Origin: Streptomyces fumanus | GTDB taxonomy: Bacteria > Actinomycetota > Actinomycetes > Streptomycetales > Streptomycetaceae | DNA length: 64,000 bases | NCBI RefSeq assembly: GCF_014655295.1 | Contig: NZ_BNBI01000004.1 | Location: forward strand, 62,001 to 126,000 | Reading direction: 5' to 3' | Translations under genes and position numbers: made by a program | The notes under the pieces: model-generated | Databases searched by the model: none | What the model saw: the letters and a program-made list of their open reading frames with translations, nothing else | Told to the model about the DNA's origin: nothing | Part shown: piece after piece, positions 17,569 through 25,944 of the stretch | Numbering within the stretch: position 1 is the first letter of the stretch | How the letters are laid out: each line of letters opens with the position of its first letter

Positions 17569-18741
17569 TCAGCCGCGCCACGCGGAGGCGACGGCGATCG
17601 CCTGGCGCGGGTTGAGTCGGGGGTCGCACAGGCTCGTGTACTTGATGGCGGTGTCCTGGAGGTCGTCCTGACCGGCCACGCACTCGGTGACCTCGTCCGG
17701 GGTGGTCTCCAGGTGCAGGCCGCCCGGGACGCCGCCCGCGCCGGTCACCGCGGCGTGGAACTCCTCGACCTCCTTCACGACGGTCCGCACCAGCCGGGTC
17801 TTGAGGCCGCCGGGGCCGGTCACCGTGTTGCCGTGCATCGGATCGGTCAGCCACACCACCGGGTGGCCCGCGGCGCGCACCGCGCCGACCAGCGGCGGCA
17901 GCCGGTCGCCCACGACCTCGGCGCCCATCCGCGCGATCAGGGTGAGGCGCCCCGGCTCGCGTCCGGGGTCCAGCCGTTCGCAGAGCGCGAGCAGCTCGTC
18001 CGGGGTCATGCCAGGGCCGACCTTGCAGGCCACCGGGTTGGCCACCGAGGCGAGCAGGGCGACATGGGCGCCGTCGAGCTGCCGGGTGCGCTCGCCGATC
18101 CACGGCCAGTGGGTGGAGGTGAGCAGCGACCGGCCGTCCGGCTGGCGCCGTACCAGCGGCAGTTCGTAGTCGAGCAGCAGGGCCTCGTGGCTGGTCCACA
18201 CCGGGGCGCCGGGCCGGGTCCGGCCGCGCCCGGCCGGCCAGCCGAGCAGTTCCATGACGGTCCCGGCGGCCAGGTACCCGGTCAGCAGCCGGGCGGGGTC
18301 GGGGCGGCGCAGCTCCGCGTCGGGCTCGGGGGAGTTGACCATGTGGCCGCGGTAGACGGGCAGTTCGACGCCGCCCACGATCTCGGTGGGCCGGGAGCGC
18401 GGCTTGGCGAACTGGCCGGCCAGCCGTCCCACGCGCAGCACCGGGCGGTGCGCGGTCATGGCCATGGTGCCCGCCAGGACGTCCAGCAGGCCCGCCTTGC
18501 GGGCGACGTCCTCCGGGGTGCACTCGTCCCAGTCCTCCGCGCAGTCGCCGCACTGGACGATCTGCAAGGTGCCCGCGGCGGCCTCCGCGAGATGGGCGCG
18601 CAGCTCCGTCACGTCCTCGTAGGTGACCAGGGGAGGCGCGGAGCGAAGTCTCTTCCGTACGTGTTCGACGCCCTCGGGGTCGTCCCAGTCGGGCTGTTGC
18701 AGGGCGGGGAGTGAAGCGATGGATTCCGTTGATACGGCCAT
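17569..18741 (-). CDS. phzC: Class II DAHP synthase, PhzC-like
   Basis: 390 residues. The metal-site segment is QCGDCAEDW, followed by [36 protein letters not shown] and [10 protein letters not shown], the landmarks of plant-type (class II) DAHP synthases. It lacks the long N-terminal regulatory extension of housekeeping enzymes such as M. tuberculosis AroG, as expected for a feedback-insensitive pathway-dedicated copy. It condenses PEP and erythrose-4-phosphate to open the shikimate route and so feeds chorismate to the PhzE-like enzyme downstream. Confidence 0.92.
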   Translation of the reverse strand: MAVSTESIASLPALQQPDWDDPEGVEHVRKRLRSAPPLVTYEDVTELRAHLAEAAAGTLQIVQCGDCAEDWDECTPEDVARKAGLLDVLAGTMAMTAHRPVLRVGRLAGQFAKPRSRPTEIVGGVELPVYRGHMVNSPEPDAELRRPDPARLLTGYLAAGTVMELLGWPAGRGRTRPGAPVWTSHEALLLDYELPLVRRQPDGRSLLTSTHWPWIGERTRQLDGAHVALLASVANPVACKVGPGMTPDELLALCERLDPGREPGRLTLIARMGAEVVGDRLPPLVGAVRAAGHPVVWLTDPMHGNTVTGPGGLKTRLVRTVVKEVEEFHAAVTGAGGVPGGLHLETTPDEVTECVAGQDDLQDTAIKYTSLCDPRLNPRQAIAVASAWRG

Positions 18742-18800
18742 GCCGTGACGGCTCCGTCCGGGTGTGTGGGGGGTTCGGCTTGTCGTCGGGGTCCGCCCGG

Positions 18801-20006
18801 TCAGGCGCGGCCGGGACAGTCCCCGGTGCCGTCGAGCGCGCCGTCCTCCAGGGCCGCCCGGGCCACGGCGGAGGCGACCGCGGGCATCACCCTCGGGTCC
18901 AGCGAGTGCGGCACGATCCGGTCCGCGGCCAGGTCGGCGGCGGCGACCTCCGCGATCGCCTCGGCGGCGGCGAGCTTCATGCCGTCGGTGATCCGCCGGG
19001 CGCCCGCGTCCAGCGCGCCCCGGTAGATCCCGGGCGAGGCCAGCGTGTTGATCACCTGGTTGGGGAAGTCGCTGCCCCCGGTGCCCACCACCGCGGCGTA
19101 CCGCGCGGCGATGCGGGGGTGGATCTCCGGTACGGGATTGGACAGGGCCAGGACGATCGCGTCCGGGGCCATCGAGGCGATCAGCTCCTCCGGCACGGTC
19201 GCGCTGGACACCCCGACGAACACGTCGGCGCCCCGCAGCGCCTCGGCGAGCCCGCCGCGCAGCCCGCGCGGATTGGTCCGTCCGGCCAGCGCGGCCTTCG
19301 CCGGGTTCAGACCGGCCCGGCCCGGCACGAGGATGCCCCGCGAGTCCAGCACGGTGACATCGGTGAGGCCCGCCGCCAGCAGGATCCGGGCGCAGGCGAC
19401 CCCGGCCGCGCCGGCCCCGGAGACGACGACCCGCTGCCGGGTCAGCGGCCGGCCGACCACCGCGCACGCGCCGCGCAGTGCCGCCAGCACCGCGATGGCC
19501 GTGCCGTGCTGGTCGTCGTGCATCACCGGGCAGTCCAGCGCCTCGGTCAGCCGCTCCTCCAACGTGAAGCAGCGGGGCGCGGCGACGTCCTCCAGGCTCA
19601 CCGCGCCGAACGACGGGCGCAGCCGCACCAGCGTGTCGACGATCTCGTCCACGTCCGTGGTGTCCAGCACCAGCGGGATCGCGTCCAGCCCGCCGAACTG
19701 CTTGAGCAGGGCGGCCTTGCCCTCCATCACCGGCAGTGCCGCGGCCGGTCCGACATCGCCCAGGCCGAGCACCGCGGTGCCGTCGGTGACCACGGCCACC
19801 AGCCGGCCGGCCCAGGTATAACGCTCCGCGAGTTCCGGCTCCCGCGCTATCGCCTTGCTGACGGCGGCCACGCCGGGGGTGTACGCGATGGACAGCGCCC
19901 GGGAATCGTGGAACGCGGTGGTGACCCCCACGCTCAGTTTTCCGCCTTCATGAGCAGCGAACACCTCGGCGTCCGTCACCGGGTTGTTCACCCCGACTGC
20001 GGTCAT
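18801..20006 (-). CDS. NAD(P)-dependent malic enzyme
   Basis: 401 residues. Malic-enzyme landmarks in order: [42 protein letters not shown], the metal-binding [13 protein letters not shown], the Rossmann [14 protein letters not shown], and [10 protein letters not shown] near [10 protein letters not shown]. It oxidatively decarboxylates malate to pyruvate with NAD(P)H production. It is the first gene of the minus-strand run leading to the PhzC/D/E-like enzymes, 59 bases before phzC, so it is probably transcribed with them. That is an unusual partner for a chorismate-derived pathway. It could also be a housekeeping bystander. Confidence 0.93.
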   Translation of the reverse strand: MTAVGVNNPVTDAEVFAAHEGGKLSVGVTTAFHDSRALSIAYTPGVAAVSKAIAREPELAERYTWAGRLVAVVTDGTAVLGLGDVGPAAALPVMEGKAALLKQFGGLDAIPLVLDTTDVDEIVDTLVRLRPSFGAVSLEDVAAPRCFTLEERLTEALDCPVMHDDQHGTAIAVLAALRGACAVVGRPLTRQRVVVSGAGAAGVACARILLAAGLTDVTVLDSRGILVPGRAGLNPAKAALAGRTNPRGLRGGLAEALRGADVFVGVSSATVPEELIASMAPDAIVLALSNPVPEIHPRIAARYAAVVGTGGSDFPNQVINTLASPGIYRGALDAGARRITDGMKLAAAEAIAEVAAADLAADRIVPHSLDPRVMPAVASAVARAALEDGALDGTGDCPGRA

Positions 20007-20066
20007 GGTGAAACCCCTTCTCTTGGGCAGGTCACCAGGACGCTAGTCGAACGTGATGTTCGGCCG

Positions 20067-20121
20067 CACTACTCGACCGGGTAATCCACGGGCTCCGGGC
20101 GTTCTACCCACATGAGTAGTG
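20067..20121. promoter_or_regulatory. Mirror-image palindrome pair in the divergent phz/ligase promoter region
   Basis: CACTACTC-N4-GGGTA at 20067-20083 and its exact inverted counterpart TACCC-N4-GAGTAGTG at 20105-20121, separated by 21 bases. Each is itself a dyad TACYC-N4-GRGTA. They sit between the malic-enzyme/phz arm and the ATP-grasp/MFS arm, so one regulator could bind both and drive the two operons. The regulator, possibly the LAL protein, is inferred. Confidence 0.7.
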
Positions 20122-20224
20122 GCCCCTGGAAGAACGAGGAAACACAATGGTCGAACACTTCGGGTACCTGCTGGCGGTACCTCCTTCCGGAACACCTCCC
20201 CGGAACTCATTTCCGTACGACGAG

Positions 20225-20268
20225 AGCCGCGAAGAAGCCGCACCGAAGCCGCGAAGAAGCCGCACAGA
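20225..20268. repeat. 22-bp tandem repeat before the ATP-grasp gene
   Basis: Two adjacent units, 20225-20246 and 20247-20268, of AGCCGCGAAGAAGCCGCACC plus two bases, differ at two positions near the end. They end 13 bases before the chosen start of the ligase gene. If translation began at 20147 they would encode a basic repeat rich in Glu/Ala/Lys/Arg. Confidence 0.85.
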
Positions 20269-20281
20269 AAGCGAGCGCCGA

Positions 20282-21625
20282 ATGCCGACACTCATCATCA
20301 GTAATCAGCGCACCGAGGAAATGGTGGGTGACCTGGAACTGCTGGACCCGGAATACCGGCTGTACGTGGGCAACCAGGCCCAGCGCATGGCCTGGTGCCT
20401 GCGGGACGGCGACGTCCTGGTCCTGCCCATGGCCGTGAGCGAGGAATTCCTGCGCTATGTCACCGCCGCCCTGGGCATCGCCCGCGACTCGGTGCGGGTG
20501 CTGGTGCCGCCGCCCGGGCGGCTGGGGGAGGGCGTGCTCTCCCAGGACCGGCTCACCGACGAGGGGTTCCTCACCGCGCTGCGGGAGGCCGTGCAGGCCC
20601 ACGGCGTCGACCGGGTGCTGCCCTTCCACTTCGACAGCTCCGTCGCCGAACTGACCCGTACCCTCGGCCTGGACAAGGCCACCCCCGGCTTCGGCTTCCT
20701 CGACCAGGGCGGCGGCAGGCTGCTGAACAGCAAGGCCACCTTCCGCGCCCTGGCCGGCGGCACCGGCGCCCCGGTCCCGCCGGGCGGGGTGTTCTCCTCC
20801 CGGGAGGAAGCGGGCGCGTACCTGTGGGAGCGGCTGCTCTCCCAGGGCCAGCCCGCCATCCTCAAGCAGGACTTCCACGTGGCCGGCTTCGGCAACGAGA
20901 TCGTCAGCCCGGTCCCCGGCGTCGACCCGCTCGGCGCCCAGCGCGCGGTGGTGACCGCGAGCCGCGCCGACCTCGACACGTATCTGACTGAGCGCTGGCC
21001 CTGGCTCACCGACGGCGGACGCAACCGGGTGGTGATCGAGCAGTACGTGCCGGAGTCCGCCCCGATCTACGCCGAGGTCCGGATCGAGGAGCACGGCGTG
21101 GAGTTCACCGGACACGGCGAGATGCGGATGAAGCCCGTGCTCAACGGCCTCATCGTGCCCGCCCCGTCGGCGGAACTGCCCGCCTTCCCCGGCTTCCTGG
21201 ACGCGGTGCGGAAGCTGTGCCGGCCGATCCACGCGATGGGCTACCGGGGCATCGTCAGCATCGACGCGATCGTCACGCCCGACCGGAACATCCTCATCAA
21301 CGAGTTCAACTGCCGTACCGGCGGCTCCACCCACATCCACCGGATCGGCGAACGCGTCGTCGGTGACGACTACTTCGAGGAGCGCGTCCTGGTCGAGCTG
21401 CGCCGCTGCACCTTCCCGCCGTTCGCCACCGCCGTGCGCGCGCTGGCCGAGCACGGGCTGGCCTACGACCCGGAGGCCCGCACCGGCGTGCTGATCACCG
21501 TCGACGACAACAGCCCGTCGGGCGGCTTCGGCGAGTACTGCGTGGTGGCCCGGGACGCCGGGCAGGCGCGGGAACTGGAGCGGGCCGTCGCCGACGTGCT
21601 GACCCCGCTGTGCGCGAAGGGCTGA
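20282..21625 (+). CDS. ATP-grasp ligase, PGM1-related (pre-ATP-grasp domain)
   Basis: 447 residues from ATG 20282. The N-terminus resembles the pre-ATP-grasp domain of PGM1-type peptide ligases (YVGNQAQRMAWCLRDGD, LVLPMAVSEEFLRYV). The ATP-grasp core has a lysine strand AILKQDFHVAGFGNE, VVIEQYVPESAP and the metal/substrate-binding INEFNCRTGGSTH. A C-terminal extension (about 370-447) matches the PGM1_C idea. Such enzymes activate a carboxylate as acyl phosphate and join it to an amine. The ATG at 20147 is in frame with a good GAGGAAA site and would add 45 basic residues; the start is unsettled. It heads the divergent arm of the phz-like locus, so DHHA is a plausible substrate. Confidence 0.82.
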   Translation: MPTLIISNQRTEEMVGDLELLDPEYRLYVGNQAQRMAWCLRDGDVLVLPMAVSEEFLRYVTAALGIARDSVRVLVPPPGRLGEGVLSQDRLTDEGFLTALREAVQAHGVDRVLPFHFDSSVAELTRTLGLDKATPGFGFLDQGGGRLLNSKATFRALAGGTGAPVPPGGVFSSREEAGAYLWERLLSQGQPAILKQDFHVAGFGNEIVSPVPGVDPLGAQRAVVTASRADLDTYLTERWPWLTDGGRNRVVIEQYVPESAPIYAEVRIEEHGVEFTGHGEMRMKPVLNGLIVPAPSAELPAFPGFLDAVRKLCRPIHAMGYRGIVSIDAIVTPDRNILINEFNCRTGGSTHIHRIGERVVGDDYFEERVLVELRRCTFPPFATAVRALAEHGLAYDPEARTGVLITVDDNSPSGGFGEYCVVARDAGQARELERAVADVLTPLCAKG

Positions 21626-21630
21626 TCGCA

Positions 21631-22854
21631 TTGTCCTCCGCACGACCCCGCTACCGGGAGCTGATGACCCGTGACCTCCTGCTGTGGGCCCTGATCTCCC
21701 TCGCCAGCAAGGCCCCGGTGGCCATGGCCCCGCTGGCCCTGGTCTTCCTCAGCCGGGAGAGCCCGGGCGGCTACACCCTGGGCGCCAGCCTGGCCTCCGC
21801 GTACGTGCTCGGCGAGGTGGTCGGCGCCCCCCTGCTGGGGACCCGGCTGGGCCGCGGCCGGATGCGCCGGGAGCTGTCCGCCGGGCTGCTGGCGGGCGCG
21901 CTGGCCTTCGGCGCCCTGCCGTTCGCGCACTCCGCGCCGGCGCCGGTCCTGCTGGCCCTGGCCTTCCTGGCCGGCGGGGCACCGGCCGCCTGCCCCGGCG
22001 GGCTGCGGGCCTCGCTGACCAAGCTGGTGGGCGAGGACCTGGTGCCCCGCGCGCTGAGCGCCGAGGCCACCCTCACCCAGTGCATCTGGGCCGCGGCCCC
22101 CGGCCTGGTGGTCTTCCTGGCCCTCCAGGTCCACCCCGGCGCCCCGCTGCTGCTGGGCGCGGTGCTCGCCGCCACCGCCTCGCTGCTGCTGCTCCGCCTC
22201 CCGGAGCCGCGGGCGGCCGAGCCCGCCGGGCGCGCGGCCGCGCCGATGACCCGGACCCTGCTGTCCGGCTGGCCCGTCTACCTCACCAGCGCGGCCGCCA
22301 TGGCGATGCTGGCCACCGCCGAACTGGTGCTGCCCGCGCTGCTGGAGGACCGGCACATCGCCGTCGGCTGGTCGGGCCCGCTGCTCGCCGGTTTCGCCCT
22401 GGCCAGCGCGGCCGGCGCGCTCTGCTACGGCCTGCGCACCTGGCCCGGCTCGGTACGGGTGCAGAGCCTGGTCCTGCTCGCCGTCACGGCGGCCTGCGTC
22501 TGCCTGATCACGCTGCTGCCGGGCCTCGGGGGCATCGCCGCCGCGCTGCTCCTGGCGGGTGTCTTCCAGTCCGGGGTGATGGTCACCCGCAACCTCAGCC
22601 TCCGGGAACGGCTGCCGGAACACGCGCACGCCGCCGCGTACTCGGTGATGTACGCCGTCCAGGGCGTGGGGTACAGCGCCACCGCGTCCCTCTCCGCGGT
22701 GGCCCTGGACCTGGCGACCCCCTCGGTGGCGATCCTCGGCGGCGTGGCCATCACCCTGGTCATCACCGCCGTCAGCGCCTTCGCCGAACGCGGGCCGAAA
22801 CCGCGCACCGCGGCGGAACCCCCCACGTTCGCCGACGCCGACCACTGCGCCTGA
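21631..22854 (+). CDS. MFS exporter of the phz-like locus
   Basis: TTG at 21631 (AAGGG about nine bases upstream) gives 407 residues; GTG 21610, overlapping the ligase stop, and ATG 21664 are alternatives. Twelve hydrophobic segments, Ala/Leu-rich, with the basic loop GTRLGRGRMRRELS after helix 2. It follows the ATP-grasp ligase almost without gap, and a strong terminator follows, so the two form one operon. It probably exports the ligase product or confers self-resistance. No close family name could be given. Confidence 0.85.
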   Translation: MSSARPRYRELMTRDLLLWALISLASKAPVAMAPLALVFLSRESPGGYTLGASLASAYVLGEVVGAPLLGTRLGRGRMRRELSAGLLAGALAFGALPFAHSAPAPVLLALAFLAGGAPAACPGGLRASLTKLVGEDLVPRALSAEATLTQCIWAAAPGLVVFLALQVHPGAPLLLGAVLAATASLLLLRLPEPRAAEPAGRAAAPMTRTLLSGWPVYLTSAAAMAMLATAELVLPALLEDRHIAVGWSGPLLAGFALASAAGALCYGLRTWPGSVRVQSLVLLAVTAACVCLITLLPGLGGIAAALLLAGVFQSGVMVTRNLSLRERLPEHAHAAAYSVMYAVQGVGYSATASLSAVALDLATPSVAILGGVAITLVITAVSAFAERGPKPRTAAEPPTFADADHCA

Positions 22855-22858
22855 CGGT

Positions 22859-22896
22859 CCCGGGCCGGCCGACGCGGGTGTGCCGGCCGGCCCGGG
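22859..22896 (+). terminator. Terminator after the ligase-MFS operon
   Basis: Perfect 12-bp arms, CCCGGGCCGGCC at 22859-22870 and its complement at 22885-22896, with a 14-base loop, starting five bases after the MFS stop. Confidence 0.85.
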
Positions 22897-22923
22897 CCGG
22901 CACCCGGCGCCGAGCCGGAGCAC

Positions 22924-22988
22924 CCCCCTACCGCCGTACCACCCCCTACCGCCGTATCACCCCCGGCCGGCCCCCCGGTATGACGCCC
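22924..22988 (+). promoter_or_regulatory. Repeated response-regulator-like sites upstream of the two-component operon
   Basis: Two 18-bp direct repeats with core CCCCCTACCGCCGTA (22924-22941 and 22942-22959, one mismatch), then CCCCGGTATGACGCCC at 22973-22988. The same two blocks, with nearly the same spacing (27 versus 28 bases), recur before the ABC transporter at 25013-25056. That points to binding by the response regulator encoded just downstream. TAGCCT near 23008 may be a -10 box. Confidence 0.65.
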
Positions 22989-23095
22989 CGCCGCCCGTCG
23001 CCCCCGTAGCCTCCTGCCATGTGCCACGCGCAGCCCCCGGTCACCACCGCCGACGCCCCCCGTCCCGGCCCTCCGCCGCGCATAGGCTGGGGCAC

Positions 23096-24322
23096 ATGAT
23101 CTCGGCGGAGGAGAAGCCCTCGGGCGCGGTGCTCGCGGGGGCGTCGCGGCGGTGGGTGCGGCTGCTGCCCTGGGCCCTGGCGTTCGTGCTGTGCTGCGCC
23201 CTGCTGCCCACCACCATCCAGGTGCTCAGCGCCGACTACGGCCTGAACGCCGGGGCGGCCGGCGCGCTGGCCGTACCGCAGGCGGCACCGCTGCTGCTCG
23301 CCGTCGTCCGCCCGCTGCGCGCCTGGTACGTCGTCTTCGTCGCGGACGTGGCCGGGGCGCTGGTCCTGCTCACCCTCGACTTCCCGGAACGGCTGCTGTG
23401 GCCGTTCCCGCCCATGCAGATCGTCGGCTACATCGGCCTCTGCCTCGCCCTCGGCCTGCGCGAGTCACGCCGGACGCTGATCCTGGTGTGGCTGGCGACG
23501 GCGGCCGCCAACGCCGGGCTGATGGCCGTAGCCCCCCACGGCGCCAACGGCATGACCGCGCTGCTGACCATCCTCAGCGGCGTCACCCTGCTGCTCACCG
23601 GCGCCCTGCGCGAGCGGCACGAGGCGCAGCGCGGGCTGGCCGAGCAGAAGACCATCAGCGAGGCCGAGCGCGGCCGGCGGACCCTGCTGGAGGAACGCGC
23701 CCGGATCGCCCGGGAGCTGCACGACGTGGTGGCGCACCACATGTCCGTCATCACGGTGCAGGCGGACACCGCCGCCTACCGCCTCGACCGGCTGACGCCC
23801 GAGACACGGGAGGAGTTCACGTCCATCGCCTCCGCCGCCCGCGAGTCGCTCGGCGAGATGCGCCGGCTCCTCGGCGTCCTGCGCAACGAGGACGCGCACG
23901 GCGAACTGGTGCCCCAGCCGGGCCTGGCCCGGATCGGGCAACTGGTGGAGGCGACGGTCCGGGCGGGCGTCCCGGCGCAGTTCACCCCCTGCGACGCCGA
24001 TGTGCCCGAGGCGGTGGGCCTCTCCGCGTACCGCATCGTGCAGGAGGCCCTCGCCAACGTCGTACGGCACGCGCCGGGCGCCCCGACCCGGGTGTCGGTG
24101 TCCGTCGCCCGGGACGGCACCCGGCTCACCGTCCTCGTCGTCAACGGCCCGCCGCCCGAACCGCCCGCCGCGCCCCTGGAGTCCAGCGGCACCGGGCACG
24201 GCCTGGTCGGCATGCGGGAACGGGTGCGGCTCGCGGGCGGCACCCTCGACACCGGCCCCCTGTCGGACGGCGGCTTCCGGGTCGCCGCACAACTACCCCT
24301 GACCGAAGAGGACCTCACGTGA
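23096..24322 (+). CDS. Sensor histidine kinase (HisKA_3, LiaS/DesK-like)
   Basis: 408 residues from ATG 23096. Residues 20-170 hold four or five membrane helices with short loops and no large outside domain, so it probably senses an event in the membrane. The HisKA_3 block has the phospho-acceptor His209 in RARIARELHDVVAHHMSV. The HATPase_c end shows YRIVQEALANVVRHAPG and the G-box GTGHGLVGMRERV. The gene overlaps the response regulator by GTGA. With the adjacent FtsX-type ABC transporter the layout matches cell-envelope or peptide-antibiotic stress systems. Confidence 0.94.
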   Translation: MISAEEKPSGAVLAGASRRWVRLLPWALAFVLCCALLPTTIQVLSADYGLNAGAAGALAVPQAAPLLLAVVRPLRAWYVVFVADVAGALVLLTLDFPERLLWPFPPMQIVGYIGLCLALGLRESRRTLILVWLATAAANAGLMAVAPHGANGMTALLTILSGVTLLLTGALRERHEAQRGLAEQKTISEAERGRRTLLEERARIARELHDVVAHHMSVITVQADTAAYRLDRLTPETREEFTSIASAARESLGEMRRLLGVLRNEDAHGELVPQPGLARIGQLVEATVRAGVPAQFTPCDADVPEAVGLSAYRIVQEALANVVRHAPGAPTRVSVSVARDGTRLTVLVVNGPPPEPPAAPLESSGTGHGLVGMRERVRLAGGTLDTGPLSDGGFRVAAQLPLTEEDLT

Positions 24323-24993
24323 CGACGCGCGTCATCATCGTCGACGACCAGGCCATGGTGCGGGCGGGCTTCGCCGCGCTGCTGGCCGCCCAGAGCGACA
24401 TCGACGTGGTGGGGGAGGCCCCCGACGGCGCGCGGGGCGTCGAGCTGAGCCGGCACGTCCACCCCGATGTCGTGCTGATGGACGTGCGGATGCCCGAGAT
24501 GGACGGCCTGGAGGCCGCCCGCCGCATCCTCACGCCCCCGCCGGGCGTCACCCACCGCCCGCGCGTGCTGATGCTCACCACCTTCGACGTCGACGACTAC
24601 GTCTACGAGGCACTGCGCGCGGGCGCCAGTGGCTTCCTGCTGAAGGACGCCCCGCCGGCCGACCTGATCGCGGCGGTACGGGTGGTGGCCGCCGGGGACG
24701 CGCTGCTCGCCCCCTCCGTGACCCGCCGCCTGATCGCCGACTTCGCCCGGCAGCGCCCCGCCGCCCGGGGCAGGCCCGCGCTGCGGCTCAAGGCCCTGAC
24801 CCAGCGCGAGACCGAGGTCCTCACCCTGGTGGCCCGGGGCCGCTCCAACACCGAGATCGCCCAGGACCTGGTGCTGGCCGAGCAGACCGTGAAGACGCAC
24901 GTGAGCCGCGTCCTGACCAAGCTCGACCTGCGCGACCGCGCCCAGGCGGTGGTCTTCGCCTACGAGTCGGGACTGGTGACCCCGGGGGAGTAG
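24319..24993 (+). CDS. NarL/FixJ-family response regulator
   Basis: 224 residues, GTG start. The receiver domain has the acidic pair D9-D10 and the phospho-acceptor D55 in VVLMDVRMPEMDG, then LTTFDVDDYVYEALRAGASGFLLKDA. The C-terminal LuxR-type HTH shows LTQRETEVLTLVARGRSNTE and then QTVKTHVSRVLTKL. It is the partner of the overlapping kinase. Sequence blocks shared by its own promoter and the ABC promoter (25013-25056) are its likely binding sites. Confidence 0.95.
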   Translation: MTTRVIIVDDQAMVRAGFAALLAAQSDIDVVGEAPDGARGVELSRHVHPDVVLMDVRMPEMDGLEAARRILTPPPGVTHRPRVLMLTTFDVDDYVYEALRAGASGFLLKDAPPADLIAAVRVVAAGDALLAPSVTRRLIADFARQRPAARGRPALRLKALTQRETEVLTLVARGRSNTEIAQDLVLAEQTVKTHVSRVLTKLDLRDRAQAVVFAYESGLVTPGE

Positions 24994-25012
24994 GCCCCGC
25001 CGTCACCCACCC

Positions 25013-25056
25013 CTACCGGGGTAGCACCCGCGGATCGGCTCCCCGGTACGACGCCC
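25013..25056 (+). promoter_or_regulatory. Response-regulator-like site before the ABC transporter
   Basis: CTACC-GG-GGTAG dyad at 25013-25024, then CCCCGGTACGACGCCC at 25041-25056. The second block differs from that at 22973-22988 in one base of 16. It starts 19 bases after the response-regulator stop and ends 60 bases before the ATPase start. Confidence 0.65.
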
Positions 25057-25116
25057 GGCGCACGACCGCCCTCGCACACTCCTCCCCGTCACCAGGAGAT
25101 CGCGAAAGGGCGGAAC

Positions 25117-25944
25117 ATGAGGCTACGCAGCGGCAGGCGGCAGCGGACGGCGAACGCACCGGAGGGGCCGGCCGGCACCCCCGGTGCCGCCGTCGAACTG
25201 CGCGGTGTCCGGCGGCAGTACGGCCGGGGCACGGGCGCGGTGCACGCCCTGGCCGGTGTCGACCTGGCCCTCCCGCGCGGCACCTTCACCGCGGTGATGG
25301 GTCCGTCGGGGTCCGGCAAGTCCACCTTCCTGCAGTGCGCCGCCGGACTCGACCGGCCCACGGCGGGCTCCGTGCGCCTGGGCGGTACGGAGATCACCGG
25401 CATGACCGAGAACGAGCTGACCGAGCTGCGCCGCAGTTGCGTCGGCTTCGTCTTCCAGGCGTTCAACCTGCTGCCGTCGCTGACCGTGGAGCAGAACGTG
25501 CTGCTGCCGATGCGCCTGGCCGGCGAGCGCCAGGACCCGCGCCGGGCGGCCGAGGTGCTCGCCCGGGTCGGGCTGGCCGGCAAGGAGCGGCGCCGGCCCG
25601 CCGAGCTCTCCGGCGGCCAGCAGCAGCGCGTGGCCGTCGCCCGCGCGCTGGTCACCCGCCCGGACGTGGTGTTCGCCGACGAACCCACCGGCGCCCTGGA
25701 CACCGGCACCGCCGCCGAGGTCCTCGGCCTGCTGCGGCAGGCGGTGGACACCCTCGGCGCCACCGTCGTCATGGTCACCCACGACCCGGTCGCCGCCGCC
25801 TGGGCCGACCGTGTGCTGTTCCTCGCCGACGGCGCCCTGGCCGGCGGCCTGGAGGGCGGTTCGGCGGAGCGGATCGCCGCACGGATGACGGCGCTCACCG
25901 CCCGTACCCCCGGCACGGACGCGATGGCGGGGGCGGTGGCATGA
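25117..25944 (+). CDS. ABC transporter ATP-binding protein (MacB/LolD type)
   Basis: 275 residues. Walker A GPSGSGKST, Q-loop in FVFQAFNLLPSLTVEQN, signature LSGGQQQR, Walker B VVFADEPTGALDTGTAAE and H-loop VTHDP. This is the MacB/FtsE/LolD class that partners FtsX-fold permeases and does not form a classic substrate channel. It overlaps the permease ATG by ATGA. It is probably regulated by the two-component system immediately upstream. Likely role: resistance to or sensing of membrane-active compounds. Confidence 0.95.
   Translation: MRLRSGRRQRTANAPEGPAGTPGAAVELRGVRRQYGRGTGAVHALAGVDLALPRGTFTAVMGPSGSGKSTFLQCAAGLDRPTAGSVRLGGTEITGMTENELTELRRSCVGFVFQAFNLLPSLTVEQNVLLPMRLAGERQDPRRAAEVLARVGLAGKERRRPAELSGGQQQRVAVARALVTRPDVVFADEPTGALDTGTAAEVLGLLRQAVDTLGATVVMVTHDPVAAAWADRVLFLADGALAGGLEGGSAERIAARMTALTARTPGTDAMAGAVA

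Noticed and set aside
14970..22854. Complete phenazine gene cluster
   Set aside because: PhzF, PhzA/B and PhzG-like proteins are absent. Only the front part to DHHA is encoded, so phenazine production from this locus alone is not supported.
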